Positions 17,892-25,888 of a stretch of DNA of 34,336 bases are shown here, in pieces. The position numbers were made by a program, and so were the translations under genes. Source of the DNA: Chloroflexota bacterium. GTDB taxonomy: Bacteria; Chloroflexota; Limnocylindria; P2-11E. Every line of letters starts with the position of its first letter. Position 1 is the stretch's first letter. The stretch is taken from assembly GCA_005880575.1 (NCBI GenBank), contig VBIZ01000106.1:1-34336 (forward strand). The letters are read 5' to 3'. The notes under the pieces were generated by a model. That model did no database searches and was not told where the DNA came from. It was given only the letters and a program-made list of their open reading frames with translations.

Positions 17892-17929
17892 CCCCTGCCG
17901 CTGACCCGGACTCGCGACCGCGACAGAAC

Positions 17930-17946
17930 TACTACCGGTCATAGTA
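17930..17946. promoter_or_regulatory. Candidate BlaI-type operator 4
   Basis: TACTA-ccggtca-TAGTA just upstream of GTG start at 17955. Confidence 0.65.
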
Positions 17947-17954
17947 TTTTCGCC

Positions 17955-18551
17955 GTGCTCAGACTCTGGCGACTCGCCGCCGCGATGGCCGTTCTTGCCG
18001 CGGCCGCGCTCGCGTTCTTCTCATCCGATGCGCAGACGCCGACCATCCCTGCAGCGGCGACCGACGTGCCCTCGTGGGGCCCAGCCGGCGCGATCTACGA
18101 GCAGATCGCGCGGCCGGGGACCGCCGGGCGGATCAGCGCGGAAGCGCCGCTCTTCGCATGGGCCACCCCGCAGGGCCAGCTGACAAACCTCGAGGCGCTC
18201 CGCGGCCAGCCCGTGGTCATCAACTTTTGGGCGACGTGGTGTGTTCCCTGTCGCGAGGAGATGCCGGCGCTCGATCGCGTGGCCGCGTCCCGCCCGGATG
18301 TGGTCTTCCTCGAGATTGACCTTCAGGAAAACCCTGAGGCGGTGACTGCGTTCTTCGCCCGCTACGGCCTTACGCATCTGCAGCCGGTCCTCGACCCACA
18401 GGGCAAGACCACCACGCGCTACGGCGTGCTGAGCCTCCCCACGACCTTCTTCGTGGACCGCGACGGTGTCATCCAACACATCAAGATCGGCGGTCCGATG
18501 AGCGACGAGGAGATTCAACGGGGGATCGCGAAAGCCGGCGGAGGCAGTTAG
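17955..18551 (+). CDS. TlpA/ResA-like thioredoxin-fold protein 2
   Basis: INFWATWCVPCREEMPALDRVAA...YGVLSLPTTFFVDRDGVI. Confidence 0.93.
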   Translation: MLRLWRLAAAMAVLAAAALAFFSSDAQTPTIPAAATDVPSWGPAGAIYEQIARPGTAGRISAEAPLFAWATPQGQLTNLEALRGQPVVINFWATWCVPCREEMPALDRVAASRPDVVFLEIDLQENPEAVTAFFARYGLTHLQPVLDPQGKTTTRYGVLSLPTTFFVDRDGVIQHIKIGGPMSDEEIQRGIAKAGGGS

Positions 18552-19009
18552 CCCGGCGGCAGCGGCGTCTTTGTGGATGGCCCCCGGTCGCCCCAGCGCT
18601 GGTCGATCGTCGCCCGTATCACCTTCATTGGGACTCCGTCCTTGCGCATTGCGATCACGTCACGCGTGACCCCCTGGCAGATGTCTCAGCCAAAGGACAT
18701 CGTGTCGAGGCGGATACGGCCGTCGGGGTAGACCTCTCGCACGTAGCAATCGAAGTTGGAGCCGTGGCCCTGATTCACGCAGCCGCAGAAGCACGGAATG
18801 TACTGAAGAACCGCGTAGTTCGCGGCCGCGTACCGATACAGGTCCTGCGTCTCGGTGGGCAGCTGACGCAACTCGTCCGGCCACTCGTTCTTGGCGGGGT
18901 TCGCATAGAGCTGGACTAGTGCGTCCTCGGGTCGGCCAGTTTGCGTCGCGCCGCTGCAGGCTGAGAGCAGCGCACCGCCCGCGAGGAGCAGGAACCGTCG
19001 CCGATGCAT
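18548..19009 (-). CDS. PCYCGC-type lipoprotein, candidate selenoprotein (in-frame UGA at 18688-18686)
   Basis: MHRRRFLLLAGGALLSAC (lipobox)...LQYIPCFCGCVNQGHGSNFDCYVREVYPDGRIRLDTMSFG-[UGA]-DICQGVTRDVIAMRKDGVPMKVIRATIDQRWGDRGPSTKTPLPPG-TAA; reading through UGA restores 45 aa of family-like C-terminus. Confidence 0.75.
18653..18671 (-). promoter_or_regulatory. bSECIS-like hairpin downstream of the UGA in the PCYCGC gene
   Basis: GGUCAC-GCGUGAC-GUGAUC (6 bp incl. one G-U), loop starts with G 21 nt after UGA. Confidence 0.5.
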
Positions 19010-19077
19010 GGGCCAATGGTAAGGACCGTCTTCAGTGGTTACCTGAGCGCTTCTCTTGCTCGACACGCGTGCTGCCA

Positions 19078-20340
19078 CTAAGGGGTACGCGTCTCAGGAA
19101 GTCTGGCGAGGGTCAGGAGCCCGGAAGCCAGCGTGAGCGCGGCGACCACCCCGACGGCCGAACTCAGACCAAGGCGGTCCGCGACAAATCCGGCTACGAG
19201 CGCCCCGATCACGTAACCCGCGTCCCGCCAGAAGCGATACGCGCCGGTCGCGGTCGCTCGCCACCGTGGGTCTGCGACATCGGAGACGACCGCGAGCAGC
19301 GTTGGGTAGACCAGAGCGGTGCCCAGGCCGAGCGCGGCCATCGCGACGAGCGAGGTCCAGAAATCGGGGACGGTCGCGAGTAGACCCAATGCCGCCGCCT
19401 GCACGAACATCCCGCCGACGATCAGCCACCGCCTGCCGAGTACGTCGGAAATGGCCCCAGTCGGGAGTTGCGCCACGCCCCACACGGCCGGATATGCGCC
19501 GGCGAGAACGCCAACCTGCTGCAGATCACGGCCCGAGGCGAGGAAGAGCAAAGGCAGCAGACCCCACGCGACACCGTCGTTGAGGTTGTTCACCAAACCG
19601 GCTTGGCTTGCAGCGGAGAGGGCACGGTCGCGCCACGTCGTCCGGATGAGGACGTCGCGGAACGACCGCGACGGCTGCGCAGGACGATCTCGCGCTTCCG
19701 CGCGCGCGTGCGCAACGGATTCTCGAGTGGCGAGGGAAAGCAGGAGTCCAGCGATCGCGATGGCGAGTCCCAGGAGAAAAGGCTGCGGTCGCAGGGCGGT
19801 CGCGACTGCGAGCTCGCTGCCGGCGAACGCGGCGATGCCGACGGCGAGGTAGCCCGCGAACTCGTTTATCCCAAGTGCAAGCCCGCGGCGGGCCGGTCCG
19901 ACAAGGTCGACCTTCATGATCACGGTCATCGACCAGCAGAGGCCCTGATTCACGCCCAGAAGAAGATTCGCCGCAACGACCCACTCCCAGCCGGGCGCAA
20001 GGATGATCAGCACCGGGACGGGCACGCCGAACAGCCAGCCCGCGATAAGCAACCGTCTTCGACCGACGCGGTCTGCCAGTGCACCTGCGGCGAGGTTGGT
20101 AACCGCCTTGCTCGCGCCGAAGCTGGCGATGAACGTAAGGAGCGCGGCGCGCGAGGCCAACCCAAACTCCTGCTCGCCCAGGACCGGCAGGATCGCGCGC
20201 TCCAGCCCGACCATCGCCCCGACGAACGCATTGACCACAACGAGCAACGCGAACTGCCTCCAGTTCGCGCGCAAACCCAGCCGGATCCCGGCGTCCGACG
20301 CGACTACGAGACTGAACGCTCCAACACCGCAATCTGCCAC
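19078..20340 (-). CDS. MFS transporter
   Basis: FIASFGASKAVTNLAAGALADRVGRRRLLIAGWLFGVPVPVLI...PTGAISDVLGRRWLIVGGM: MFS motif A in both halves. Start (GTG 20340) uncertain; overlaps methyltransferase 3' end. Confidence 0.88.
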   Translation of the reverse strand: MADCGVGAFSLVVASDAGIRLGLRANWRQFALLVVVNAFVGAMVGLERAILPVLGEQEFGLASRAALLTFIASFGASKAVTNLAAGALADRVGRRRLLIAGWLFGVPVPVLIILAPGWEWVVAANLLLGVNQGLCWSMTVIMKVDLVGPARRGLALGINEFAGYLAVGIAAFAGSELAVATALRPQPFLLGLAIAIAGLLLSLATRESVAHARAEARDRPAQPSRSFRDVLIRTTWRDRALSAASQAGLVNNLNDGVAWGLLPLLFLASGRDLQQVGVLAGAYPAVWGVAQLPTGAISDVLGRRWLIVGGMFVQAAALGLLATVPDFWTSLVAMAALGLGTALVYPTLLAVVSDVADPRWRATATGAYRFWRDAGYVIGALVAGFVADRLGLSSAVGVVAALTLASGLLTLARLPETRTP

Positions 20341-20954
20341 ACCCAGCCTCGCCGCTGCAGGACCGGACGCAAACCCGCGGCCTCGGCGATAGCCAGAATC
20401 CGGCGCGGGTCGTGAAGGTAGAGGCGGAAGGCACAGCCGCGGAGTCGAAACCAAACGCGGCTGAGCAATTGCCCGATCCGCCACCACCAGCGGTTCGCGG
20501 GAAAGCTCAACGCCAGGATTCTGGTCGCGTGGTCGGCCGAGACGCGGACCAGGGACTCCATGTCTGGATAGCAGCAGATCACGCGATGCAGCAGCACGAT
20601 GTCCGCCCGCGGTACCTGAACACCATCGCGGGCAAAATCGAGAAGCGTCCGGTCGACGCGACCGGCGAGGCCGAGGTTCTCCAGCAGGTCGCGCGCGGCC
20701 TGCTCGTAGGTACCCACGAGCTCGACGTTCGTCGCGTGGGCCGCGCCCGCACGGAGCAACTCGATCTCGAGGGCGCCGATCCCGCCGCCGACCTCGAGCA
20801 CGCTCGCGTCGGCTACCCCTCGCCGCAGAATTTCATCGACCATCCGCCGTCCGGTCGGATCTAGCCCCTTCGCCAGATAGTTCCGCGCGTCAGTCCGAGC
20901 GTTCTTCTCGTCGAAGAGCTGCGCGTAGCCGTCGGGGACGCAGCACGCTGGCAT
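20304..20954 (-). CDS. Class I SAM-dependent methyltransferase
   Basis: MPACCVPDGYAQLFDEKNARTDARNYLAKGLDPTGRRMVDEILRRGVADASVLEVGGGIGALEIELLRAGAAHATNVEL: motif I VLEVGGGIGALE. Confidence 0.85.
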   Translation of the reverse strand: MPACCVPDGYAQLFDEKNARTDARNYLAKGLDPTGRRMVDEILRRGVADASVLEVGGGIGALEIELLRAGAAHATNVELVGTYEQAARDLLENLGLAGRVDRTLLDFARDGVQVPRADIVLLHRVICCYPDMESLVRVSADHATRILALSFPANRWWWRIGQLLSRVWFRLRGCAFRLYLHDPRRILAIAEAAGLRPVLQRRGWVWQIAVLERSVS

Positions 20955-20973
20955 CGCTCAACCAGGCGTATCG

Positions 20974-21267
20974 CTACGCGGTTTCGGATTGGATGATCTC
21001 GCCGTCGTGCCACTCCGGATCCGCCGCGAGCAGCGCGCGCATCTTCTTGTAGCGCTCATCCTGCTTGGGGTTCCGCGCGTTCGCCCCATGGCTGTCCTTG
21101 TCCTTGAATGCGACGGCCATGTAGATCTCGTTCGGGTCGCGGTCCATGCGATACACGACCGTGCTGACAAACCCAGGAATCTTCAGTTGGTCGTACTGCG
21201 CCATGTCTTCTGTAAGCATCGTCTCCATTCCTGGCTTGACTCGCATACGCGCAACAATGCCGTACAT
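20974..21267 (-). CDS. Antibiotic biosynthesis monooxygenase (ABM)-like protein
   Basis: MYGIVARMRVKPGMETMLTEDMAQYDQLKIPGFVSTVVYRMDRDPNEIYMAVAFKDKDSHGANARNPKQDERYKKM: dimeric alpha/beta-barrel pattern. Confidence 0.75.
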   Translation of the reverse strand: MYGIVARMRVKPGMETMLTEDMAQYDQLKIPGFVSTVVYRMDRDPNEIYMAVAFKDKDSHGANARNPKQDERYKKMRALLAADPEWHDGEIIQSETA

Positions 21268-21327
21268 CCGAGACCCTCCCCGAGCGTTTGCACGAATCCT
21301 AGGCGTGAACACGGACCGTGCGCGACA

Positions 21328-21915
21328 ATGCGTGACGTGACCGTGCACACGCTTCGTCTCCGCGGCCTTGCCTGAAGCGCCGCGCCGGGCCTTGGCTGAG
21401 GCTCGCGCATCGCGCCCGTGCTGGCGCGATTGGAGGCTCTCGCAGGCATAGACAACACCGAGATCGACTATCGCGGCGATCTGCTCCGCCTGTCTGCCGC
21501 CGACGAACGCGCCCTTGGACTCGCTACCGACGTCCTCAGACAACTCGGTTATGAGACCACAGGAGCCAGCGACGCCGATGTTCAGGAGGTCACCGCTTGG
21601 TACGGCCTCGACTCGGTTGCAGATCTTTCGCGCATAGAGGCCGGCGTGATCGCCGATCGCATCGTTCCGCCCTTCGCCCAGACGCGGAACCTACCCGCCG
21701 ATCAGACAAAGCGACTTCACGCGGCGATCGTGGATGGACTCCACAACTGCTTTGTCACCCAATCCGTTTCGAGCGGTCGGAGCCTGGGCGAGTTCCGCCT
21801 CGCCTGCGTACGCATCGTTCAAGAGAGCGTCGATCCGATCCTCGGTACAGATTCGGCCAGAACGCTGGCCGAGTTGCTGAATGACGACATGAGCCAGGAT
21901 CACCGCCACTCCTAG
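21328..21915 (+). CDS. HMA-like domain protein, candidate selenoprotein with two in-frame UGA codons (21373-21375, 21397-21399)
   Basis: MRDVTVHTLRLRGLA-[UGA]-SAAPGLG-[UGA]-GSRIAPVLARLEALAGIDNTEIDYRGDLLRLSAADERALGLATDVLRQLGYETTG...: beta-alpha-beta-beta-alpha-beta HMA-like pattern continuous across both UGAs; ORF track only shows the 21418 GTG version. Confidence 0.65.
21387..21404 (+). promoter_or_regulatory. bSECIS-like hairpin for first UGA
   Basis: GGGCCU-UGGCUG-AGGCUC, 6 bp (one G-U), starts 11 nt after UGA1; loop G at +19. Confidence 0.45.
21409..21430 (+). promoter_or_regulatory. bSECIS-like hairpin for second UGA
   Basis: AUCGCGCC-CGUGCU-GGCGCGAU, 8-bp perfect stem, starts 9 nt after UGA2; loop G at +19. 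Confidence 0.55.
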
Positions 21916-22202
21916 AACAGGCTGGCGTCCCCTTTCCTATGTCCCCGCGCGAGCTCGCTTTCGGTCCGACGCAGGAGCAGCGCGTTGCTGACAACGGTGA
22001 TCGAGCTCGCGCTCATTGCCAGCGCGCCAAACTCGGGACGCAGGAGGAGCCCGAACGCGGGATAGAGCAGCCCCGCGGCGCCCGGAATCGCGACCAGGTT
22101 GTAGGCTGCGGCGCAGAACAGGTTCTGCTTCATCTTCCGGACGGTCGCCTTCGAGAGACGAATCTCGGCGAGGACGTCGCGTGGATCTGAGCGCATGAGC
22201 AT
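21912..22202 (-). pseudogene. C-terminal fragment of a copper-type P1B ATPase
   Basis: MLMRSDPRDVLAEIRLSKATVRKMKQNLFCAAAYNLVAIPGAAGLLYPAFGLLLRPEFGALAMSASSITVVSNALLLRR matches the CopA-type C-terminal TM region; catalytic domains absent upstream. Confidence 0.85.
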
Positions 22203-22374
22203 CGTCCATCTGATCCTCTCAGCCGAAACGCCACGGATAAGGCATTGACCACGTTCAACTCTTACCAGAGAGCGCGCGATATTCGTAGGGCAGCTAATCA
22301 GGAGTTAGACGCCTATCAGGTTCTGCACCGTCCAGTCCGAACTACTCGAATTGGAACAAGACGCCGAACGCTGA

Positions 22375-22484
22375 GACCCTTGCCCCGCAGACCGTTGCCT
22401 TCAGGCGACAGACCCTTGCCTAGATTGCTCATCGGGAGGCAGCCCTGCCCAAACCTATGACAAGGGTCTTGGTGGACCCTTGCC
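22375..22484. repeat. Cluster of GACC(C/G)TTGCC repeats next to tRNA-Cys
   Basis: Direct copies at 22375-22384, 22390-22399 (GACCGTTGCC), 22411-22420, 22475-22484; inverted CAAGGGTC at 22461-22468. Another copy at 9332-9341 beside tRNA fragment copy 3. Confidence 0.7.
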
Positions 22485-22517
22485 TCACTCATCGGGGATC
22501 CGCGAATTCAGCTTCTG

Positions 22518-22588
<71 letters not shown>

Positions 22589-22780
22589 TAGGAGTCGTGC
22601 GGCGAGCTCGCTCGCCGGCACGACGACGACGGCGACGCTGAGGCCCGAAGGGCCGACCAGTCGCCATCGATGTCGCAAAGTCTAACGAGGAACAAGAGCT
22701 AACACTCTTCTGACAATCACTACACCGATCCAATACGGACGGGGGAACCCGCGGCGCGAGTCCCGCGATATACAGGTCAC

Positions 22781-24271
22781 ATGTACGAGCCGGCTGCCAA
22801 GCCCGTCATCAAGAAGAGAGGCCTACGGCGCCGCCACGTGCTTGTGGGCGTGGGCGCGGCCGCCGGCGGCCTCGCGATCACCAAGGCCCTCGGCCTGTAC
22901 AACCTCTCCAGCCAACCGTCGCTCCCGGGGCAGACTGAGTCCCCCACCGTCGCGGGCATCGACTGGATCTCCCCGCTCGACAAGCCCGACGCGCAGGTCG
23001 CGCACCTGCTGCGTCGCGCGACGTTCGCCGCGACGCCCTCCGAGTACCAGCAAACAATAAAGGACGGATTCAAGAAGACGGTCGACCGTCTCCTGGAGAC
23101 GAAAGCCGCGGAGCCGCCGGCGCTCGCGGGAGCCGACGACGCGACGCAGGAGAAGCCGATCAAGCCGCAGGAGCTCGTCGCGTGGTGGCTCGACTGGATG
23201 CTCCGCACGCCGACCCCGTTCGCCGAGCGCATGACCTTTTTCTGGCACGGACATTTCACAAGCGACTTCCGCAAGGTCAACCTCCAGACCCCATTCATCT
23301 ACTGGCAGAACCTGACCTGGCGCCAGATGTCGCTCGGGAATTTTCACGACATGCTCTACCAGGTCACGATCGATCCAGGGATGCTCCGCTATCTCGACCT
23401 CGGGACATCCACGGGTAAGGCGCCGAACGAGAACTACAGCCGCGAGCTGATGGAGCTCTTCACGATGGGCGTCGGCACATTCACCGAGGACGACGTCCGA
23501 GCCGGCGCGAAGGCGCTCTCCGGATGGCGCGAGCCGGTCACGCAGGCGATGTACGACGCGCTCGTCGCCCGCGCGCAGCAGCAGGGCCGGCCCGCTCCGC
23601 GCAACGTCACGCCTGACACGGTAAAGACCGGAGTCTTCGAACAGCAGCGCGCCTACGTCGGTGGGGTCAAGTTCCTCGGCGACGTCCGCCAGTGGGATAC
23701 GAGGGCCGCGCTCGAGAAGATCCTGACGCAGGAGTCCGTTGCGCCATTCATCGTCACGAAGGTCCTTCGCGAGTTCGTGACCGACCAGCCGGGCGACGCG
23801 TACGTGAAGCGGCTCGCCGACGGCTTCCGCAAGTCGAAGTACGACGTGAAGTCGTTGATGCGCGACGTCTTCATGAGCCCGGAGTTCGTCGCGCCGACGA
23901 GCTACCGCGCTCTCGTGAAATCGCCGACGGAGCTCATGGTCCACATGGCCAAGGCGCTCGAGTCGCCTGCGCTCGCGAAAGCCATCGGCCTCGCCGGCCA
24001 GGGCATGGGGCAGCTCCTCTTCGATCCGCCCGAGGTCGGGGGCTGGCCCTCCAATGCGAGCTGGATCTCCAGCAACAACGTCCTCGCTCGCGTCAACTTC
24101 GCGCAGGCGACGCTCACGGGGATGGCCAGGATCCCTGCGTTCAAGGACGCGCACACGATCCATCTCGACGGCGTGGTGAGCCCCGCCACGGCGCAGCTCC
24201 TCAACTCGAGCCCGGACGACGCGACGCGCTGGCTGATCCTCCTCGCGTCACCGGAATTCCAGCTGAAGTGA
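22781..24271 (+). CDS. DUF1800 family protein
   Basis: AHLLRRATFAATPSEYQ...PFAERMTFFWHGHFTSDF...NYSRELMELFTMGVGTFTEDDVRAGAKALSGWR: DUF1800 signature; twin-Arg-like/TM N-terminus. Confidence 0.93.
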   Translation: MYEPAAKPVIKKRGLRRRHVLVGVGAAAGGLAITKALGLYNLSSQPSLPGQTESPTVAGIDWISPLDKPDAQVAHLLRRATFAATPSEYQQTIKDGFKKTVDRLLETKAAEPPALAGADDATQEKPIKPQELVAWWLDWMLRTPTPFAERMTFFWHGHFTSDFRKVNLQTPFIYWQNLTWRQMSLGNFHDMLYQVTIDPGMLRYLDLGTSTGKAPNENYSRELMELFTMGVGTFTEDDVRAGAKALSGWREPVTQAMYDALVARAQQQGRPAPRNVTPDTVKTGVFEQQRAYVGGVKFLGDVRQWDTRAALEKILTQESVAPFIVTKVLREFVTDQPGDAYVKRLADGFRKSKYDVKSLMRDVFMSPEFVAPTSYRALVKSPTELMVHMAKALESPALAKAIGLAGQGMGQLLFDPPEVGGWPSNASWISSNNVLARVNFAQATLTGMARIPAFKDAHTIHLDGVVSPATAQLLNSSPDDATRWLILLASPEFQLK

Positions 24272-24284
24272 AGAAGGTGCGGAG

Positions 24285-25571
24285 ATGAAACAGCTCGGCG
24301 GGACGAACGGACTCTCGCGCAGGGATTTCTTGCGAAGCGGCCTGGTCTTCGGCGTCGGCGCGCAGGCCCTCGCGTCGGGTTACGCCGCCGTTCCCGACGT
24401 CTTCGCCCGCGCCGTGCTCTCGGCGAAGAACGCCGCGATCCAGAACGACAAAGTGCTCGTGATGATCCAGCTCGGCGGGGGCAACGATGGCCTGCAAACG
24501 GTCATTCCCATTTCCAGCTCCCAGTACCGCGACTTCCGCCCGCAGCTTTCCGCGGCGGCCGCGAAGGCGCAGCCGATTAACAAGGACGTCGGCCTTCACG
24601 AGAACCTGAAGGGCATCAAGGCGCTCTACGACTCCGGCAAGGTCGCGATCGTCCAGGGCGTCGGGTATACGAATCCGTCGTTCTCGCACTTCGACTCGAT
24701 CCGCGTCTGGGAAACCGCCGACCCCGCCCGTCGGCAGCAGGATGGCTGGCTCGGCTCAGCGATCGCCAAGAACTACGACTCGGCGGGCCACCCGCTCGTC
24801 GGCTGCGCCTGCGGAACGACGAACGTGCCCGGAATGCTGCGGGACCTGCAGGCGACGCTCACGGTCATCGACGACGTGAAGACGTTCGGCTTCCAGGGTG
24901 GGCAGAACGTCGAAAATGTGATGGGCACGCTCTACAAGGGCACCCCCGGCATGTACGGCGCCCTTTTCGACAGCGCGATGAGCACGGTGCGCGACACCGT
25001 GGCCCAGCTGCGCACCTCGTCCGCCAAGTACACGCCGAAGGGCAACTACTCGGACAAGGTGCAGCTCGTGTACTCGAGCAAGAACCAGCTTGCCGCGGCG
25101 CTGCAGCTTGCGGCCGAGCTCATCGTGACCGGGACGGGGGTGAAGGTCCTGCACGTGACGCTTGGCGGGTTCGACACGCACTACACCGAGCTCAACCGGC
25201 ACGACCAGCTCATGGGCTACCTCGACTCGGCCATCACCGCATTCCACGACGACCTCACCGCATACGGCATGGCCGACCGCGTCATGATCGCGACCTGGTC
25301 GGAGTTCGGCCGGCGGCCCAAGGAGAACGCGAGCGGCGGCACCGACCATGGCACCGCGTCGCCGGTCTTCGTCATCGGTGACGGGATCAAGGGCGGCCTC
25401 TACGGGGAGACGCCGAGCCTCGCGAAGCTCGATCAGCTCGGCAACCTTTCCTATTCCGTCGACTTCCGCGCCGTCTACCAGGAGATCCTGGCCTCGCATC
25501 TCGGCGTGGATGCCAAGGAAATACTCGGACAGAGCTTCGACCGCGTGCCCTTCGTGAAAGCCCCGGCCTGA
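24285..25571 (+). CDS. DUF1501 family protein
   Basis: LSRRDFLRSGLVFGVGAQALASGYA (Tat-like), VMIQLGGGNDGLQTVIP, DTHYTELNRHDQLM, ATWSEFGRRPKENASGGTDHGTASPVFVIGDGIKGGLYGE. Confidence 0.93.
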   Translation: MKQLGGTNGLSRRDFLRSGLVFGVGAQALASGYAAVPDVFARAVLSAKNAAIQNDKVLVMIQLGGGNDGLQTVIPISSSQYRDFRPQLSAAAAKAQPINKDVGLHENLKGIKALYDSGKVAIVQGVGYTNPSFSHFDSIRVWETADPARRQQDGWLGSAIAKNYDSAGHPLVGCACGTTNVPGMLRDLQATLTVIDDVKTFGFQGGQNVENVMGTLYKGTPGMYGALFDSAMSTVRDTVAQLRTSSAKYTPKGNYSDKVQLVYSSKNQLAAALQLAAELIVTGTGVKVLHVTLGGFDTHYTELNRHDQLMGYLDSAITAFHDDLTAYGMADRVMIATWSEFGRRPKENASGGTDHGTASPVFVIGDGIKGGLYGETPSLAKLDQLGNLSYSVDFRAVYQEILASHLGVDAKEILGQSFDRVPFVKAPA

Positions 25572-25882
25572 TGTCCGAGCTCGCGCTCAAGCTCGGGTCG
25601 ATCGTCGCGACCTTGCTGGTGATGGCCGGGGGCTTCGGCTACGCGACGACGCATCTCAAGAATCCGAACGCTCCACTGCAGCCACCGGTCGAGAAGTCGG
25701 CCGACGCGAAATCGGCGGTCGCGACGCCGCCGCCGCCGACACCGACCCCGATCCCGTCGTTGGTCGGAACCCGTCGCGGCAACCCGCCGCGCGCGACATC
25801 GTCGCCGGCCCCGCGCTTGACCCTCCAGCCAGGCGTTCAGGCGACCGAGCTGCCGGGTTTGACCTTCACGCACGTCTCGTAG
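25571..25882 (+). CDS. Small membrane-anchored Pro/Thr-rich protein
   Basis: 103 aa, N-terminal TM then TPPPPTPTPIPS; translationally abuts the DUF1501 stop. Confidence 0.5.
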   Translation: MSELALKLGSIVATLLVMAGGFGYATTHLKNPNAPLQPPVEKSADAKSAVATPPPPTPTPIPSLVGTRRGNPPRATSSPAPRLTLQPGVQATELPGLTFTHVS

Positions 25883-25888
25883 TTCGCG

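Noticed and set aside
19018-19041. GGTAA...TTACC inverted repeat upstream of the PCYCGC gene as another operator
   Set aside because: Spacing (14 nt) and arms differ from the TACTA-N7-TAGTA motif; a single occurrence is not enough to support a call.
22245-22460. ORF 22245-22460 as an integrase remnant
   Set aside because: Translation shows no tyrosine-recombinase motifs (no RxxR-like box or C-terminal Tyr context); the region is better explained as non-coding att-associated DNA.
22823-24163. Long antisense ORFs (e.g. 22823-24163 -, 27639-28688 +, 28733-29974 +, 30905-32242 -, 31771-33615 +)
   Set aside because: High-GC shadow frames opposite or overlapping well-recognised genes; Arg/Ala/Gly-rich translations without recognisable domains.
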